This document shows, piece by piece, positions 17,152 to 24,853 of a stretch of 64,000 nt of DNA. How positions within the stretch are numbered: the stretch's first letter is position 1; each line of letters starts with the position of its first letter. The translations under genes and the position numbers were made by a program. The DNA is taken from the NCBI RefSeq assembly GCF_900188205.1, contig NZ_FZOH01000002.1, forward strand, positions 434,001 to 498,000, in the 5' to 3' direction. This DNA is from Geodermatophilus saharensis (GTDB lineage Bacteria; Actinomycetota; Actinomycetes; Mycobacteriales; Geodermatophilaceae). The notes under the pieces are model-generated. The model worked only from the letters and a program-made list of their open reading frames with translations, was not told where the DNA came from and did no database searches.

Positions 17152-17889
17152 TCAGCCGCGGCGGTCGGGCTTGTGGAAGCGCCAGCCCTCCGCCTCGAGC
17201 TCCGGGATCACCCGGGCCACGGCCTCGACGGTGCCGCTGCGGTCCATGACCGGCCCGTCGTGGAGCAGGACGACCGCGCCGGGGTTGGCCCGCACCCGGG
17301 TCTCCAGCCGCTCGGCGAGGACGTCGGCGTCCTGGGTCTCCCAGTCCTCGATCGTCACGGTCCAGCCGAGGGGCTGCATGCCCAGGTCGGCGGCCACCTG
17401 CGGGCTCCGGCCCCAGGCGCCGTACGGGGCACGGAAGTACGGGATCGGCGCACCGGGCACGATCTCGTGGATGAGCGCGGAGGTGGCCTCCAGGTCGGCG
17501 CGGACGGCCTCCGGCGACCAGCCGCTGAGGTCCTCGTGGTGCATCGTGTGGTTGCAGAGGGTGTGCCCTGCCTCCACGATCTGCCGGACCAGGTCCGGGT
17601 TCTGACGGACGACGTCGCCCCAGAGGCAGAACACCGCCTTGACGTCGTGCTCCTCCAGCACCTCGAGCAGCCGCGGGGTGTCGTGCGGGTTGGGCCCGTC
17701 GTCGAACGTGAGGGCGGCGACCCGGCCCTGCAGCTTCGTGGTCGTGACGATGTCGGCGGTCGCCGGGCCCCCCTGGCCCGGGCCGGCTCCGGCGCCGTCG
17801 GCCTGCGCCGGCGCGACACCGAGGAGCAGCGCGCCGAGGGCCAGCGGTGCGGTGACGAGGCGCAGCGCGCGCCTGCGGGACGTGGTCAT
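17152..17889 (-). CDS. Secreted polysaccharide deacetylase (carbohydrate esterase family 4)
   Basis: A 245-residue exported enzyme removing acetyl groups from polysaccharides such as acetyl-xylan, chitin or peptidoglycan. A signal peptide (RRRALRLVTAPLALGALLLGVAPAQA) precedes the NodB fold. The catalytic base and metal motif is TFDDGPN, the metal histidines lie in HTMHHEDLSG, and the RAPYGAWG and LLHDGP motifs follow. It sits 125 bases downstream of the secreted xylanase on the same strand, but a strong terminator separates them. Acetyl-xylan esterase is an attractive guess, not shown by sequence alone. ATG start. Confidence 0.88.
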   Translation of the reverse strand: MTTSRRRALRLVTAPLALGALLLGVAPAQADGAGAGPGQGGPATADIVTTTKLQGRVAALTFDDGPNPHDTPRLLEVLEEHDVKAVFCLWGDVVRQNPDLVRQIVEAGHTLCNHTMHHEDLSGWSPEAVRADLEATSALIHEIVPGAPIPYFRAPYGAWGRSPQVAADLGMQPLGWTVTIEDWETQDADVLAERLETRVRANPGAVVLLHDGPVMDRSGTVEAVARVIPELEAEGWRFHKPDRRG

Positions 17890-17948
17890 GGACTCCCCCT
17901 GGAACGTGGTCGGGCCGGCCCGGGTGGCCGCCCCGCGGTGGCCGGTGA

Positions 17949-17987
17949 CGCCGGGCGGTCGCCGTACCTCGTGGCGACCGCCCGGCG
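17949..17987 (-). terminator. Strong hairpin after xylanase gene
   Basis: A perfect 15-bp stem (17949-17963 with 17973-17987) has a 9-nt loop, 28 bases beyond the xylanase stop. It should end the xylanase transcript before the deacetylase gene. Confidence 0.75.
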
Positions 17988-18014
17988 GTCAGGTCGTGCG
18001 TGGTCGGGCCGTGG

Positions 18015-19208
18015 TCAGTCCTGCGCCGCCGCCAGGGTCTCGTGCAGCGCCCAGTAGGCCGGCTTGCGCTCGTAGTCCTCGGACATCACCGTCGCCGCAC
18101 CCTGGCCCGGGGAGAAGCTCGGGACCCAGGAGTACTTGTCGGTGAAGCCCCAGATGGTGAACGAGTTGCACTCCTCGACCGCCAGGCAGGCCTCGAGGAC
18201 GCCCTGGTAGGTGTCCGCCTGCTCCTCCAGCTGCTCCTGCGTGGGCACGCCACCCTCGGGCAGCGTGAACCGGACGTCGAGTTCGGTGATCGCGGTCTCC
18301 AGGCCCAGGTCGTCGAAGCGCTGCATGTTGGCCTGCAGCGTGGACGGGAAGGGGTACTGCAGGTCCAGGTGCGCCTGGAAGGCGAACCCGTCCAGCGGCA
18401 CGCCGTCGGCGAGCAGCTGCTCGGCCAGGTCGTAGTAGGCGGTGCTCTTGGTGTTCCAGTCCTCGACGGCGTAGTCGTTGAGGAAGAGCTCGGCCTCCGG
18501 GTCGGCCTCGTGGGCCCAGCGGAAGGCGTCGGCGATGATGCCCGGGCCCAGCTTCTCGATGAACGGGTTGGCGGTCGCGCCGGTCTCGCCGTCACGCAGC
18601 CGCACGCCGCCGTCGTCCCACTCGTCGGCGAAGATCTCGTTGGCGACGTCCCACTGCTGGATGCGGCCCGCGTAGCGGCCGACCACCGTCTGGATGTGCT
18701 CCTTGAGGACCGCGCGGAGCTCCTCCGGGTCCTCGATCTCGTGCACCCAGGCCGGCAGCTGGCTGTGCCAGAGCAGGGTGTGCCCGCGGACGACCTGCCC
18801 GTTGGCCTCGGCGAAGTCGACGATGGCGTCGGCCGGCCCCCAGTTGTAGACGCCCGGCTCGGGGTGGATGAAGTCCCACTTCATCTGGTTCTCGGGCGAG
18901 ACGGAGCTGAACTCCGCCGCGAGGAGACGCCGGTACTGCTTGTCGTAGGTGAACGGGTCGGGGTAGCCGGCGTCCACGTGGTGCCCACCGCCGGCCGCCG
19001 CCGTCCCGATGACCAGGTCGTCGGGGGCCACCGTGCGCAGGCCGTTCTTCTTGGCCTGGCCGTGGGACTGGTCCTCGTTGGCGTGGCTCGGCGGCGCCTC
19101 CGGCGCGGGAGCCGCGGCGGCCGGCAGCACCGTTGCCGACAGGAGGACGGGCAGCAGACCGATCCCCAGGGCGCCCCGGGTGAGAGCGCGGGACGTGCGT
19201 GCACGCAT
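18015..19208 (-). CDS. Secreted endo-1,4-beta-xylanase, glycoside hydrolase family 10
   Basis: A 397-residue retaining xylanase that cuts the xylan backbone outside the cell. A signal peptide (residues about 1-33) precedes the TIM barrel. Family motifs are SPENQMKWD, RGHTLLWHSQ, WDVANEIF with the acid/base Glu191, and AITELDVRF with the nucleophile Glu309. No carbohydrate-binding module is present. The gene diverges from a LacI-family regulator, with a palindrome covering its promoter, so induction by xylo-oligosaccharides is likely. ATG start. Confidence 0.95.
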   Translation of the reverse strand: MRARTSRALTRGALGIGLLPVLLSATVLPAAAAPAPEAPPSHANEDQSHGQAKKNGLRTVAPDDLVIGTAAAGGGHHVDAGYPDPFTYDKQYRRLLAAEFSSVSPENQMKWDFIHPEPGVYNWGPADAIVDFAEANGQVVRGHTLLWHSQLPAWVHEIEDPEELRAVLKEHIQTVVGRYAGRIQQWDVANEIFADEWDDGGVRLRDGETGATANPFIEKLGPGIIADAFRWAHEADPEAELFLNDYAVEDWNTKSTAYYDLAEQLLADGVPLDGFAFQAHLDLQYPFPSTLQANMQRFDDLGLETAITELDVRFTLPEGGVPTQEQLEEQADTYQGVLEACLAVEECNSFTIWGFTDKYSWVPSFSPGQGAATVMSEDYERKPAYWALHETLAAAQD

Positions 19209-19240
19209 GCGGACAGACCTTCCGAGAGGTGGCGAACGGA

Positions 19241-19260
19241 TTTCCGGGACTTTCCGGAAC
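19241..19260. repeat. Tandem 10-bp repeat between xylanase and lacI-type gene
   Basis: TTTCCGGGAC and TTTCCGGAAC lie head to tail, 9 of 10 bases identical, one helical turn apart. They abut the 15-bp palindrome and lie in the xylanase leader. They may extend the operator. Confidence 0.5.
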
Positions 19261-19272
19261 GTGAGCCACGTT
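19258..19272. promoter_or_regulatory. Candidate LacI-family operator
   Basis: AACGTG-AGC-CACGTT is a perfect palindrome with 6-bp arms and an odd centre. It overlaps the predicted xylanase minus 10 box and transcription start. This is the expected place for the adjacent LacI-type repressor to bind and block transcription. Confidence 0.65.
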
Positions 19273-19297
19273 ACGGAGATCGATTGCTGTCCGTCAA
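19268..19297 (-). promoter_or_regulatory. Predicted xylanase promoter
   Basis: On the minus strand, TTGACG (19292-19297) is followed after 18 bases by TAACGT (19268-19273). The predicted start of transcription falls inside the palindrome at 19258-19272. Confidence 0.55.
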
Positions 19298-19375
19298 CCC
19301 GTGGTCTCGATCCGTGCGGGAAGACCTTTCCGCGGGCGGGCGGCCCTACGCTTGACCTCCGATGAGGAGGAACGG

Positions 19376-20395
19376 GTGACCGACAGCCAGGGCCGCGCCG
19401 TCACGATCGCGGCCATCGCGGCGGAAGCGGGCGTCTCCCTGCCGACCGTGTCCCGGGTCCTCAACGGGCGCTCCGACGTCGCGCCGCACACCCGCGAGCG
19501 CATCGAGCAGCTGCTGCGCGAGCACGGTTACCAGCGCCGTGGTGCTCGCCCCCGGGAGCGGGCGCGGCTGGTCGACCTCGTCTTCAACGACCTCGACAGT
19601 CCCTGGGCGGTCGAGATCATCCGCGGCGTCGAGGACGCCGCCCACGCCGAGGGCGTCGGCACCGTCGTCACCGCCATCCACCGCCGCGCCAGCGCGACGC
19701 GCGTGTGGCTGGAGAACCTCGCAACACGCGCCAGCGACGGCGCCATCCTGGTCACCAGCGAGCTCGACCCCGCCCTGCGGTCGGAGTTGCAGGAGCTGCA
19801 GGTCCCGGCCGTGGTGGTCGACCCGGCCGGGGTCCCCTCCCTCGACGTGCCGACGATCGGCGCGACGGACTGGGCCGGCGGGCTGAGCGCCACCGACCAC
19901 CTCACCGGCCTGGGGCACCGGCGGATCGGGTTCGTCGGGGGCCCCGCCCCCCTGTGGTCCAGCCGGGCCCGCCTCGACGGGTACCGCGCGGGACTCGGCG
20001 CCGCCGGCGTCGCCGTCGACCCCGCGCTCGTGCTGGAGGGCGACTTCGGCTACCGGTCCGGGTCCGAGTGCGCCGACCGGCTGCTGCGTCTCGCCGACCG
20101 GCCCACGGCGGTGTTCGCCGCCAACGACCAGATGGCGCTCGGCGTCTACGAGGCCGCCCGCAGGCGCGGCCTGCGGGTGCCCGAGGACCTCAGCGTCGTC
20201 GGGTTCGACGACCTCCCCCAGGCGCAGTGGTCCTCGCCGCCGCTGACCACCGTGCACCAGCCGCTCGCCCAGATGGGCAGGCTCGCCGCCCGCACCGTGC
20301 TGCGGCTGGTGCAGGGTGAGCCGGTCGAGGGGCCACGGATCGAGCTCGCCACCCGGCTGGTGGTCCGGGACAGCACGGCACCCCCGCCCGGCTGA
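19376..20395 (+). CDS. LacI-family transcriptional regulator
   Basis: A 339-residue sugar-responsive repressor. The N-terminal helix-turn-helix and hinge ([20 protein letters not shown], then [19 protein letters not shown]) precede a periplasmic-binding-like effector domain. That domain has [32 protein letters not shown] and [24 protein letters not shown]. The GTG start at 19376 follows a GAGGAGG ribosome site. It diverges from the GH10 xylanase gene, its likely target, and the shared 167-base region carries the operator-like palindrome. Confidence 0.92.
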   Translation: MTDSQGRAVTIAAIAAEAGVSLPTVSRVLNGRSDVAPHTRERIEQLLREHGYQRRGARPRERARLVDLVFNDLDSPWAVEIIRGVEDAAHAEGVGTVVTAIHRRASATRVWLENLATRASDGAILVTSELDPALRSELQELQVPAVVVDPAGVPSLDVPTIGATDWAGGLSATDHLTGLGHRRIGFVGGPAPLWSSRARLDGYRAGLGAAGVAVDPALVLEGDFGYRSGSECADRLLRLADRPTAVFAANDQMALGVYEAARRRGLRVPEDLSVVGFDDLPQAQWSSPPLTTVHQPLAQMGRLAARTVLRLVQGEPVEGPRIELATRLVVRDSTAPPPG

Positions 20396-20410
20396 CGCCC
20401 CCGTCGGGGG

Positions 20411-20800
20411 TCACTCCACCAGCCACCGCGACCAGTGCGCCCGCTGCTCCTCGGTCATGGGGGCCGAGGCGTCGGCGGCGTAGTCGAAGTTGACCAGCAC
20501 CATCTCCGCGCGCAGCGCCGGCTGCCCGTCCTGGGCGAGCTCCTGGCGCATGCCGATGGAGCTGCGGCCCAGCCGGGTCACCGAGCTGACGACGGTCAGG
20601 TGCTCACCGGCGCGGTAGTGCACCTGCCGCAGGTAGTCGACCTCCAGCCGGGCCAGGATGATCCCCGCGCCCGGCGTGGGGTCGGCCATCGCCAGCCGGG
20701 CGTCCTCGAGCAGGCCGAGCACCCGGGCGTGGTTGACGTGCCCGAAGAGGTCGGTGTCCGACCAGCGCAGCTGGACCGGGTGCTCGTACGGCCCGCTCAG
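20411..20800 (-). CDS. Acyl-CoA thioesterase, 4HBT hot-dog fold (apparent CTG start)
   Basis: A 129-residue hot-dog thioesterase. The N-terminal motif RWSDTDLFGHVNHARVL carries the catalytic Asp and the helix-start HVNH of 4HBT/YbgC-like enzymes. ARLEVDYLRQVHYRAGEHL and SSIGMRQEL complete the fold. The first ATG or GTG codons in frame lie after the catalytic motif and would delete it. The only sensible initiation is CTG at 20800 (reading L/M-SGPYEHPVQLRW), which overlaps the stop of the preceding gene as CTGA. If that is right, translation depends on coupling to the upstream gene. Confidence 0.8.
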   Translation of the reverse strand: MSGPYEHPVQLRWSDTDLFGHVNHARVLGLLEDARLAMADPTPGAGIILARLEVDYLRQVHYRAGEHLTVVSSVTRLGRSSIGMRQELAQDGQPALRAEMVLVNFDYAADASAPMTEEQRAHWSRWLVE

Positions 20801-21027
20801 GGCAGGTCCGCCGTCTCCGCCGACCGGCGGTGGGCGCCCTGGGCGTCGTCCGGGTCGGGGTGCACGGTGCGCTCCTCGGACTCGGCGAGGATCACCTCGG
20901 CGGCCACCTCCTCCATGCCGCTGCCCTTCATCGCCGCCTCCTCGGGGAGCAGGTCGGCACGCGTCTCGATGTTGTGCTCGGTGACGTTGGCCAGCGCCTC
21001 GGGGCTGGGCTCCTTCTGGGTGACCAC
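20797..21027 (-). CDS. Small acidic hypothetical protein
   Basis: A 76-residue hydrophilic, acidic protein (MVTQKEPSPEALANVTEHN at the start) with no recognised domain. A helical stretch EEAAMKGSGMEEVAAEVILA is the only ordered-looking part. The GTG start follows a good GAGGAGG ribosome site. The stop overlaps the thioesterase CTG start. It is probably co-transcribed with the DUF2795 gene 10 bases upstream. Confidence 0.6.
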   Translation of the reverse strand: MVTQKEPSPEALANVTEHNIETRADLLPEEAAMKGSGMEEVAAEVILAESEERTVHPDPDDAQGAHRRSAETADLP

Positions 21028-21037
21028 CGGGTCCTCC

Positions 21038-21295
21038 TCAGAACCGCTGCTGCTCGGTGCCGATGCCCAGCGCCCGGGCCACGTCCTGCACGTTCTCGAA
21101 CTGCTGCCCCGCCGGCAGCCGGCGCAGGTCGCCGAGCACCCGGTCGGTGGCGTTCGACTCCTGCGCCTTGGCGACCAGCGCGTCCCGGTCGGCCGGCCAC
21201 ACCTCCTTGCCCAGCGCCTCGGCGATCGCCGCGCGCCGGTCGACGTCGGCCGGGCTGGTGCCGGCGGGGGTGCCCTCCTGGTGCGGATCGGTCAT
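21038..21295 (-). CDS. DUF2795 family protein
   Basis: An 85-residue protein. The DUF2795 pattern is visible: AAIAEALGKEVWPADRDALVAKAQE, then VLGDLRRLPAGQQFENVQDVARALG. The function is unknown; such proteins often accompany stress genes in actinobacteria. The ATG at 21295 has GGAGG eight bases upstream. An upstream start at 21313 would overlap the Vms1-like gene slightly. The gene follows the Vms1-like gene within 15 bases, so an operon running 22443 to 20411 is likely. Confidence 0.75.
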   Translation of the reverse strand: MTDPHQEGTPAGTSPADVDRRAAIAEALGKEVWPADRDALVAKAQESNATDRVLGDLRRLPAGQQFENVQDVARALGIGTEQQRF

Positions 21296-21309
21296 GGCTG
21301 CTGCCTCCG

Positions 21310-22443
21310 TCACTGCGGGGTGGGGGTGGAGTCGTCGGTGTAGCGGAGGATCGCCGCGACCGGGATGTCACCGGGCATGGCCGCGCGCGGCACCACGACG
21401 ACGCCGGCCGTGCTGGCCACCGCGGCCGCCAGCAGCGCGCTGCCGGCGGGCACCGAGTGGACCTCCTGGACGCCGAGGGCGTCCATGTCGGACTGGTCGA
21501 CGCCGAGCTCGAGCGGCGTGGCGCCCACGAGCAGCTTCTCGTCGTCGGCCGGGTCGGCGAGCACCAGCGTCTCCACCTGCGCCTTGCGCAGCGCCTCGAC
21601 GACGTTGGCGGTGCCGGTCACGGCCAGGCCGTGGGCGCCGGCCGAGCTGATCTTCTCGACGATCTCGGCCTCGTCGCGCGCCTCGTGCTCGGCGACGAGC
21701 TCGGCGGCCTTGCGCTCGACCGGCTCCCGGTCGGCGCCGGCGGCCCGGCCGCCCTCGTCGATGGAGACGATGAGGTCCGACCACAGCCCGCTGGCGCGGT
21801 CGGTGAGGATCTGCCGCGCCCGCATGTCGCCGGCGAGCAGGACGAAGCGGGGGTGCACGCGGCGGACGACCGAGGAGATGTGCTCGGCGACGTCGTCGGC
21901 GTTGTGCACCCACTTGTTCTCGGCGTTGTGCTGGTAGCGGTGGTGCGCCCAGCCGCCACCCTGGAACTTGCGGATCTGGAAGGTGTCGCCCTTCACCGTC
22001 TCCTCCTCCTCGGCGTGGCCGGGGAGGCTGGCGAGCGTGAGGTCGGCACCGGTGCGGTCGGTGAGGACGACGACGTGCGGGATGCGGCCGGGCAGCGCGC
22101 GCAGCACCGGCAGCAGGTCCGGGGTCGGCGACCACTCGGCCAGCTCCTGACGCGGCACGTCGCCGAGCTGGGAGTCGAAGACGACCGTGCCGTCGGAGGC
22201 GACGATCACCGCGCGGCCGCGGACGGTGCCGGCCTCGCCGCCGTCGTTGCCCTCCAGCAGCCGGCTGCGCACCCCCTCGACGACGGCCTCCGGCGCGCCC
22301 TGCTCGGTGAGCCGCTCGGCGATCGCCCGCACGCGCAGGTCGAGCTCGGCGTCGGCGTTCTCGGTGACGTGGGTGACGTCGGCCGTGACGGTGGCGAAGG
22401 GACCTGGGGCCTCGAAGACCGGTGCCAGGAACGACACGTCCAT
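21310..22443 (-). CDS. Vms1/Rv2629-like protein (baeRF family 2)
   Basis: A 377-residue protein related to mycobacterial Rv2629 and the bacterial eRF1-like (baeRF) group, whose folds resemble peptide-release factors. The N terminus (MDVSFLAPVFEAPGPFATVTAD) and the central FQIRKFQGGGWAHHRYQ followed by NAENKW match that family. The GGGW-x2-R loop sits where eRF1 carries GGQ. The C-terminal L7Ae/pelota-like part includes ETLVLADPADDEKLLVG. Rv2629 belongs to a dormancy regulon, so a ribosome-rescue or stress role is plausible, not shown. It is first in a four-gene same-strand group. Confidence 0.78.
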   Translation of the reverse strand: MDVSFLAPVFEAPGPFATVTADVTHVTENADAELDLRVRAIAERLTEQGAPEAVVEGVRSRLLEGNDGGEAGTVRGRAVIVASDGTVVFDSQLGDVPRQELAEWSPTPDLLPVLRALPGRIPHVVVLTDRTGADLTLASLPGHAEEEETVKGDTFQIRKFQGGGWAHHRYQHNAENKWVHNADDVAEHISSVVRRVHPRFVLLAGDMRARQILTDRASGLWSDLIVSIDEGGRAAGADREPVERKAAELVAEHEARDEAEIVEKISSAGAHGLAVTGTANVVEALRKAQVETLVLADPADDEKLLVGATPLELGVDQSDMDALGVQEVHSVPAGSALLAAAVASTAGVVVVPRAAMPGDIPVAAILRYTDDSTPTPQ

Positions 22444-22581
22444 GGGTGCAGACCACTTCCTCGGTGCTGGTGTCGGGTGCGGGACGGCGTCCTCGGCGGG
22501 ACGCGCACTGCTCGCCGCCTACCCACCGACCCGACCGCCACACACCGTGTCGGATCCGGCGGGCAGGGGTAGGCGGTCGCC

Positions 22582-22944
22582 ATGACCGAGCACGACCAGC
22601 TGCCGCTGCCCGACTACGACCACCTGCCGGTGGAGGGACTGATCTCGCGCATCCGGACGCTGGACGCGACCGGCCTGCAGACGCTGCTCGACTACGAGCG
22701 CGCCCACGCCCACCGGCTGCAGGTGGTCATCGCGATGGAGAACCGGCTGAAGTCACTGCACGAGGGCGCGCAGCCCTCCGGCGGTGACCCGGCGGCCCCC
22801 GCCGCGGACGACCCGGTGCCCGCCTCGGCCGGTTCCAAGGTGTCCGAGGCGACCACCGGACCGGCGGTCAACGCGCCGTCGCACGGCGACCCGACCAACC
22901 CGGCCCAGCCGCGCTCCAGCGGCACCCACCGCAAGGGCACCTGA
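22582..22944 (+). CDS. Conserved actinobacterial protein of unknown function
   Basis: A 120-residue cytosolic protein. The conserved part is residues about 7-60: LPLPDYDHLPVEGLISRIRT, LQTLLDYERAHAHRLQVV, then MENRLKSL. It looks like a helical module found in several actinobacterial small proteins. The C-terminal half is low complexity, rich in Ala, Pro and Ser. The ATG follows GGGTAGGCGG. It diverges from the Vms1-like gene and is followed at once by a perfect 40-nt palindrome. Confidence 0.65.
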   Translation: MTEHDQLPLPDYDHLPVEGLISRIRTLDATGLQTLLDYERAHAHRLQVVIAMENRLKSLHEGAQPSGGDPAAPAADDPVPASAGSKVSEATTGPAVNAPSHGDPTNPAQPRSSGTHRKGT

Positions 22945-22946
22945 GC

Positions 22947-22986
22947 GGCGGGTCCGTGCACTTCCGCGGAAGTGCACGGACCCGCC
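22947..22986. terminator. Perfect 40-nt palindrome between convergent genes
   Basis: Positions 22947-22966 are the exact reverse complement of 22967-22986, with CCGCGG at the centre and GTGCAC in both arms. It lies between the convergent stops at 22944 and 23013, so it can act as a bidirectional terminator. The lack of any loop sequence is unusual for a terminator and also fits a dispersed repeat or a protein-binding site. Confidence 0.65.
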
Positions 22987-23012
22987 CCGGGAGCGGACCG
23001 GCCCCGGGGAAC

Positions 23013-23912
23013 TCAGCCGCTGAAGGCGTCGACGATGTCCATGACGGCCGGTCCGAGCAGCACGATGAACAGCACCGGCAGGATGCACAGCATCAGCGGG
23101 AAGATGACCTTCACCGGGATCTGCATGGCCTTCTCCTCGGCCCGCTGCCGGCGCTTGAGCCGCATCTCGGCCGCCTGGGTGCGCAGCACGTCGGCGATGG
23201 AGACGCCGTACACGTCGGCCTGCACGACCGCCCGGATGAACCGCCGCAGGTCCTCCACCCCGGTGCGCTCGGCGAGCGCGAGGTAGGCCTCGCGGCGCGG
23301 TTGCCCCACTCCGATGTCCTGCAGGGTGCGCACCAGCTCCTCGGCCAGCGGCCCGCGCCCGTTGCGCCCGGCCCGGGCCATGGCCGCCTCGAAGCCGAGG
23401 CCGGCCTCCACCGCGATGGTCATCTGGTCGAGGGTGTCGGCCAGCTCCAGCCCGATCGCCTGCTGGCGCTCCTGGCCGCGGCTGTGCAGCAGCAGCTCCG
23501 GCACGAAGTAGGCGACGACCGTCACGCCGACCGCCACGAGCACCGGCAGCGGCCCGGGGCTGCGGGCGACGACCAGCAGCCCGAGGCCGGCCGCGACGGC
23601 GGCCAGCACCAGCTTGGCGGCGACCAGCCGCTGCACCGGCCAGGCGGCGGGCCGCCCCGCGCCGCCGGCCAGCCGGTCGAGCCGGACCACGGTGCCCGCG
23701 GGGGTGAGCAGGGAGACGAGGCGCCCGAGCAGCCCCGGACGTCCCCGGGCGGCCCGGGCACCGGCGCCGGCCACGTCGAGCCCGCGGGTGAGGTTGGCCC
23801 GGGAGCGGGCGGCGGCGTCCTGCGGGCGGGCGACCAGCGCCCACCCGAGCAGGGGGACGCCGGCGGCCACCGCGAGCGTCGCGGCGAGGACGGATGCGGG
23901 GACGGCGCCCAT
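23013..23912 (-). CDS. tadC: Tad pilus inner-membrane platform protein
   Basis: A 299-residue T2SF-type membrane protein that forms the pilus assembly platform with TadB. Hydrophobic segments occur at the N terminus, near residues 100-140 and at the C terminus (FPLMLCILPVLFIVLLGPAVM). The cytoplasmic T2SF domain lies between (TLDQMTIAVEAGLGFEAAMARA, GVSIADVLRTQAAEMRLKRR). The ATG overlaps the tadB stop (ATGA). It is the last gene of the Tad operon and is followed by the 40-nt palindrome. Confidence 0.88.
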   Translation of the reverse strand: MGAVPASVLAATLAVAAGVPLLGWALVARPQDAAARSRANLTRGLDVAGAGARAARGRPGLLGRLVSLLTPAGTVVRLDRLAGGAGRPAAWPVQRLVAAKLVLAAVAAGLGLLVVARSPGPLPVLVAVGVTVVAYFVPELLLHSRGQERQQAIGLELADTLDQMTIAVEAGLGFEAAMARAGRNGRGPLAEELVRTLQDIGVGQPRREAYLALAERTGVEDLRRFIRAVVQADVYGVSIADVLRTQAAEMRLKRRQRAEEKAMQIPVKVIFPLMLCILPVLFIVLLGPAVMDIVDAFSG

Positions 23913-24853
23913 CAGAACCGGATCCTCACGGTCTTCCGCAGCCACAGCCCGCCGACGACCAGCAGGCCCACCGACACCGCCACCATGACCCAGCCGGCCA
24001 GGGACTCGGTGAACGCCGAGACGTAGACGGGGTTGGTCACCGACAGGAAGGCGACGATGCCGACCGGCAGGGCCATGAGCACCCACGCCGACAGCCGCCC
24101 CTCCGCCGACAGCGCCTTCACCTGACGGCGGATGGCGTTGCGCTCCCGGATCGTGGTGGCCACGGTGTCGAGGACCTCGGCCAGGTTGCCGCCGACCTCC
24201 CGCTGGATGGCGATGGCCTGGGCGATCCAGCGGAAGTCGTCGCTGTCGACCCGCTCGCCCACCTCGTCGAGGGCGGCGCCGAGGTCGCGGCCCACCCGGG
24301 TCTCGTTCACGATCCGCGCGAACTCCTCGCCGATGGGGGCCGGGGCCTGCTCGGCCACGGCGTCGACCGCGCGCAGCAGGCTGTGCCCGGCGCGGAGGCT
24401 GCTGGCCATCAGCTGCAGGGCGTCGTCGAGCTGGTCGGCGAAGCGGGCCTGCCGGCGGCCGGTCCGCAGCCGGACCAGCACCCGCGCGCCCACCGGTGCG
24501 AGCACGGCGAGCAGGAGCCCGGCGACGACCCCGCCGAGCAGCCAGCCGCCCGCGCCGAGGACGAGCGTCGTCAGGCCGGTGAGCAGCACGACCTCGGCCA
24601 GCGGCATGCCGATGCCGGCCCGCTCGAGGGCCGCCGCGCCGGCCGCCACGCCGCCGCGCCGGGCGATGACCTGCTCGACGCCGCCCGAGGCCTGCGCGGT
24701 CATCTTGGACAGCAGGGTGGGCGGCGGGGCGATCGACGGGTCCAGCCGGGCCAGCGGGACGCGGCGCGGGCCGGGCGGCACCACGCCGAGGGCCAGGACC
24801 GCCAGCCCGCCACCGACCAGCAGCAGCCCGAGCAGCAGCAGCGCCGGTGACAT
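23912..24853 (-). CDS. tadB: Tad pilus inner-membrane platform protein
   Basis: A 313-residue T2SF-domain protein, the partner of TadC. The N terminus is a membrane helix (MSPALLLLGLLLVGGGLAVLAL) and more lie near residues 90-125 and at the C terminus. The T2SF core is QLDDALQLMASSLRAGHSL, VGRDLGAALDEVGERV and AIQREVGGNLAEVLDTVA. Start and stop overlap tadA and tadC respectively by ATGA, so the three are translationally coupled. Confidence 0.9.
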   Translation of the reverse strand: MSPALLLLGLLLVGGGLAVLALGVVPPGPRRVPLARLDPSIAPPPTLLSKMTAQASGGVEQVIARRGGVAAGAAALERAGIGMPLAEVVLLTGLTTLVLGAGGWLLGGVVAGLLLAVLAPVGARVLVRLRTGRRQARFADQLDDALQLMASSLRAGHSLLRAVDAVAEQAPAPIGEEFARIVNETRVGRDLGAALDEVGERVDSDDFRWIAQAIAIQREVGGNLAEVLDTVATTIRERNAIRRQVKALSAEGRLSAWVLMALPVGIVAFLSVTNPVYVSAFTESLAGWVMVAVSVGLLVVGGLWLRKTVRIRF

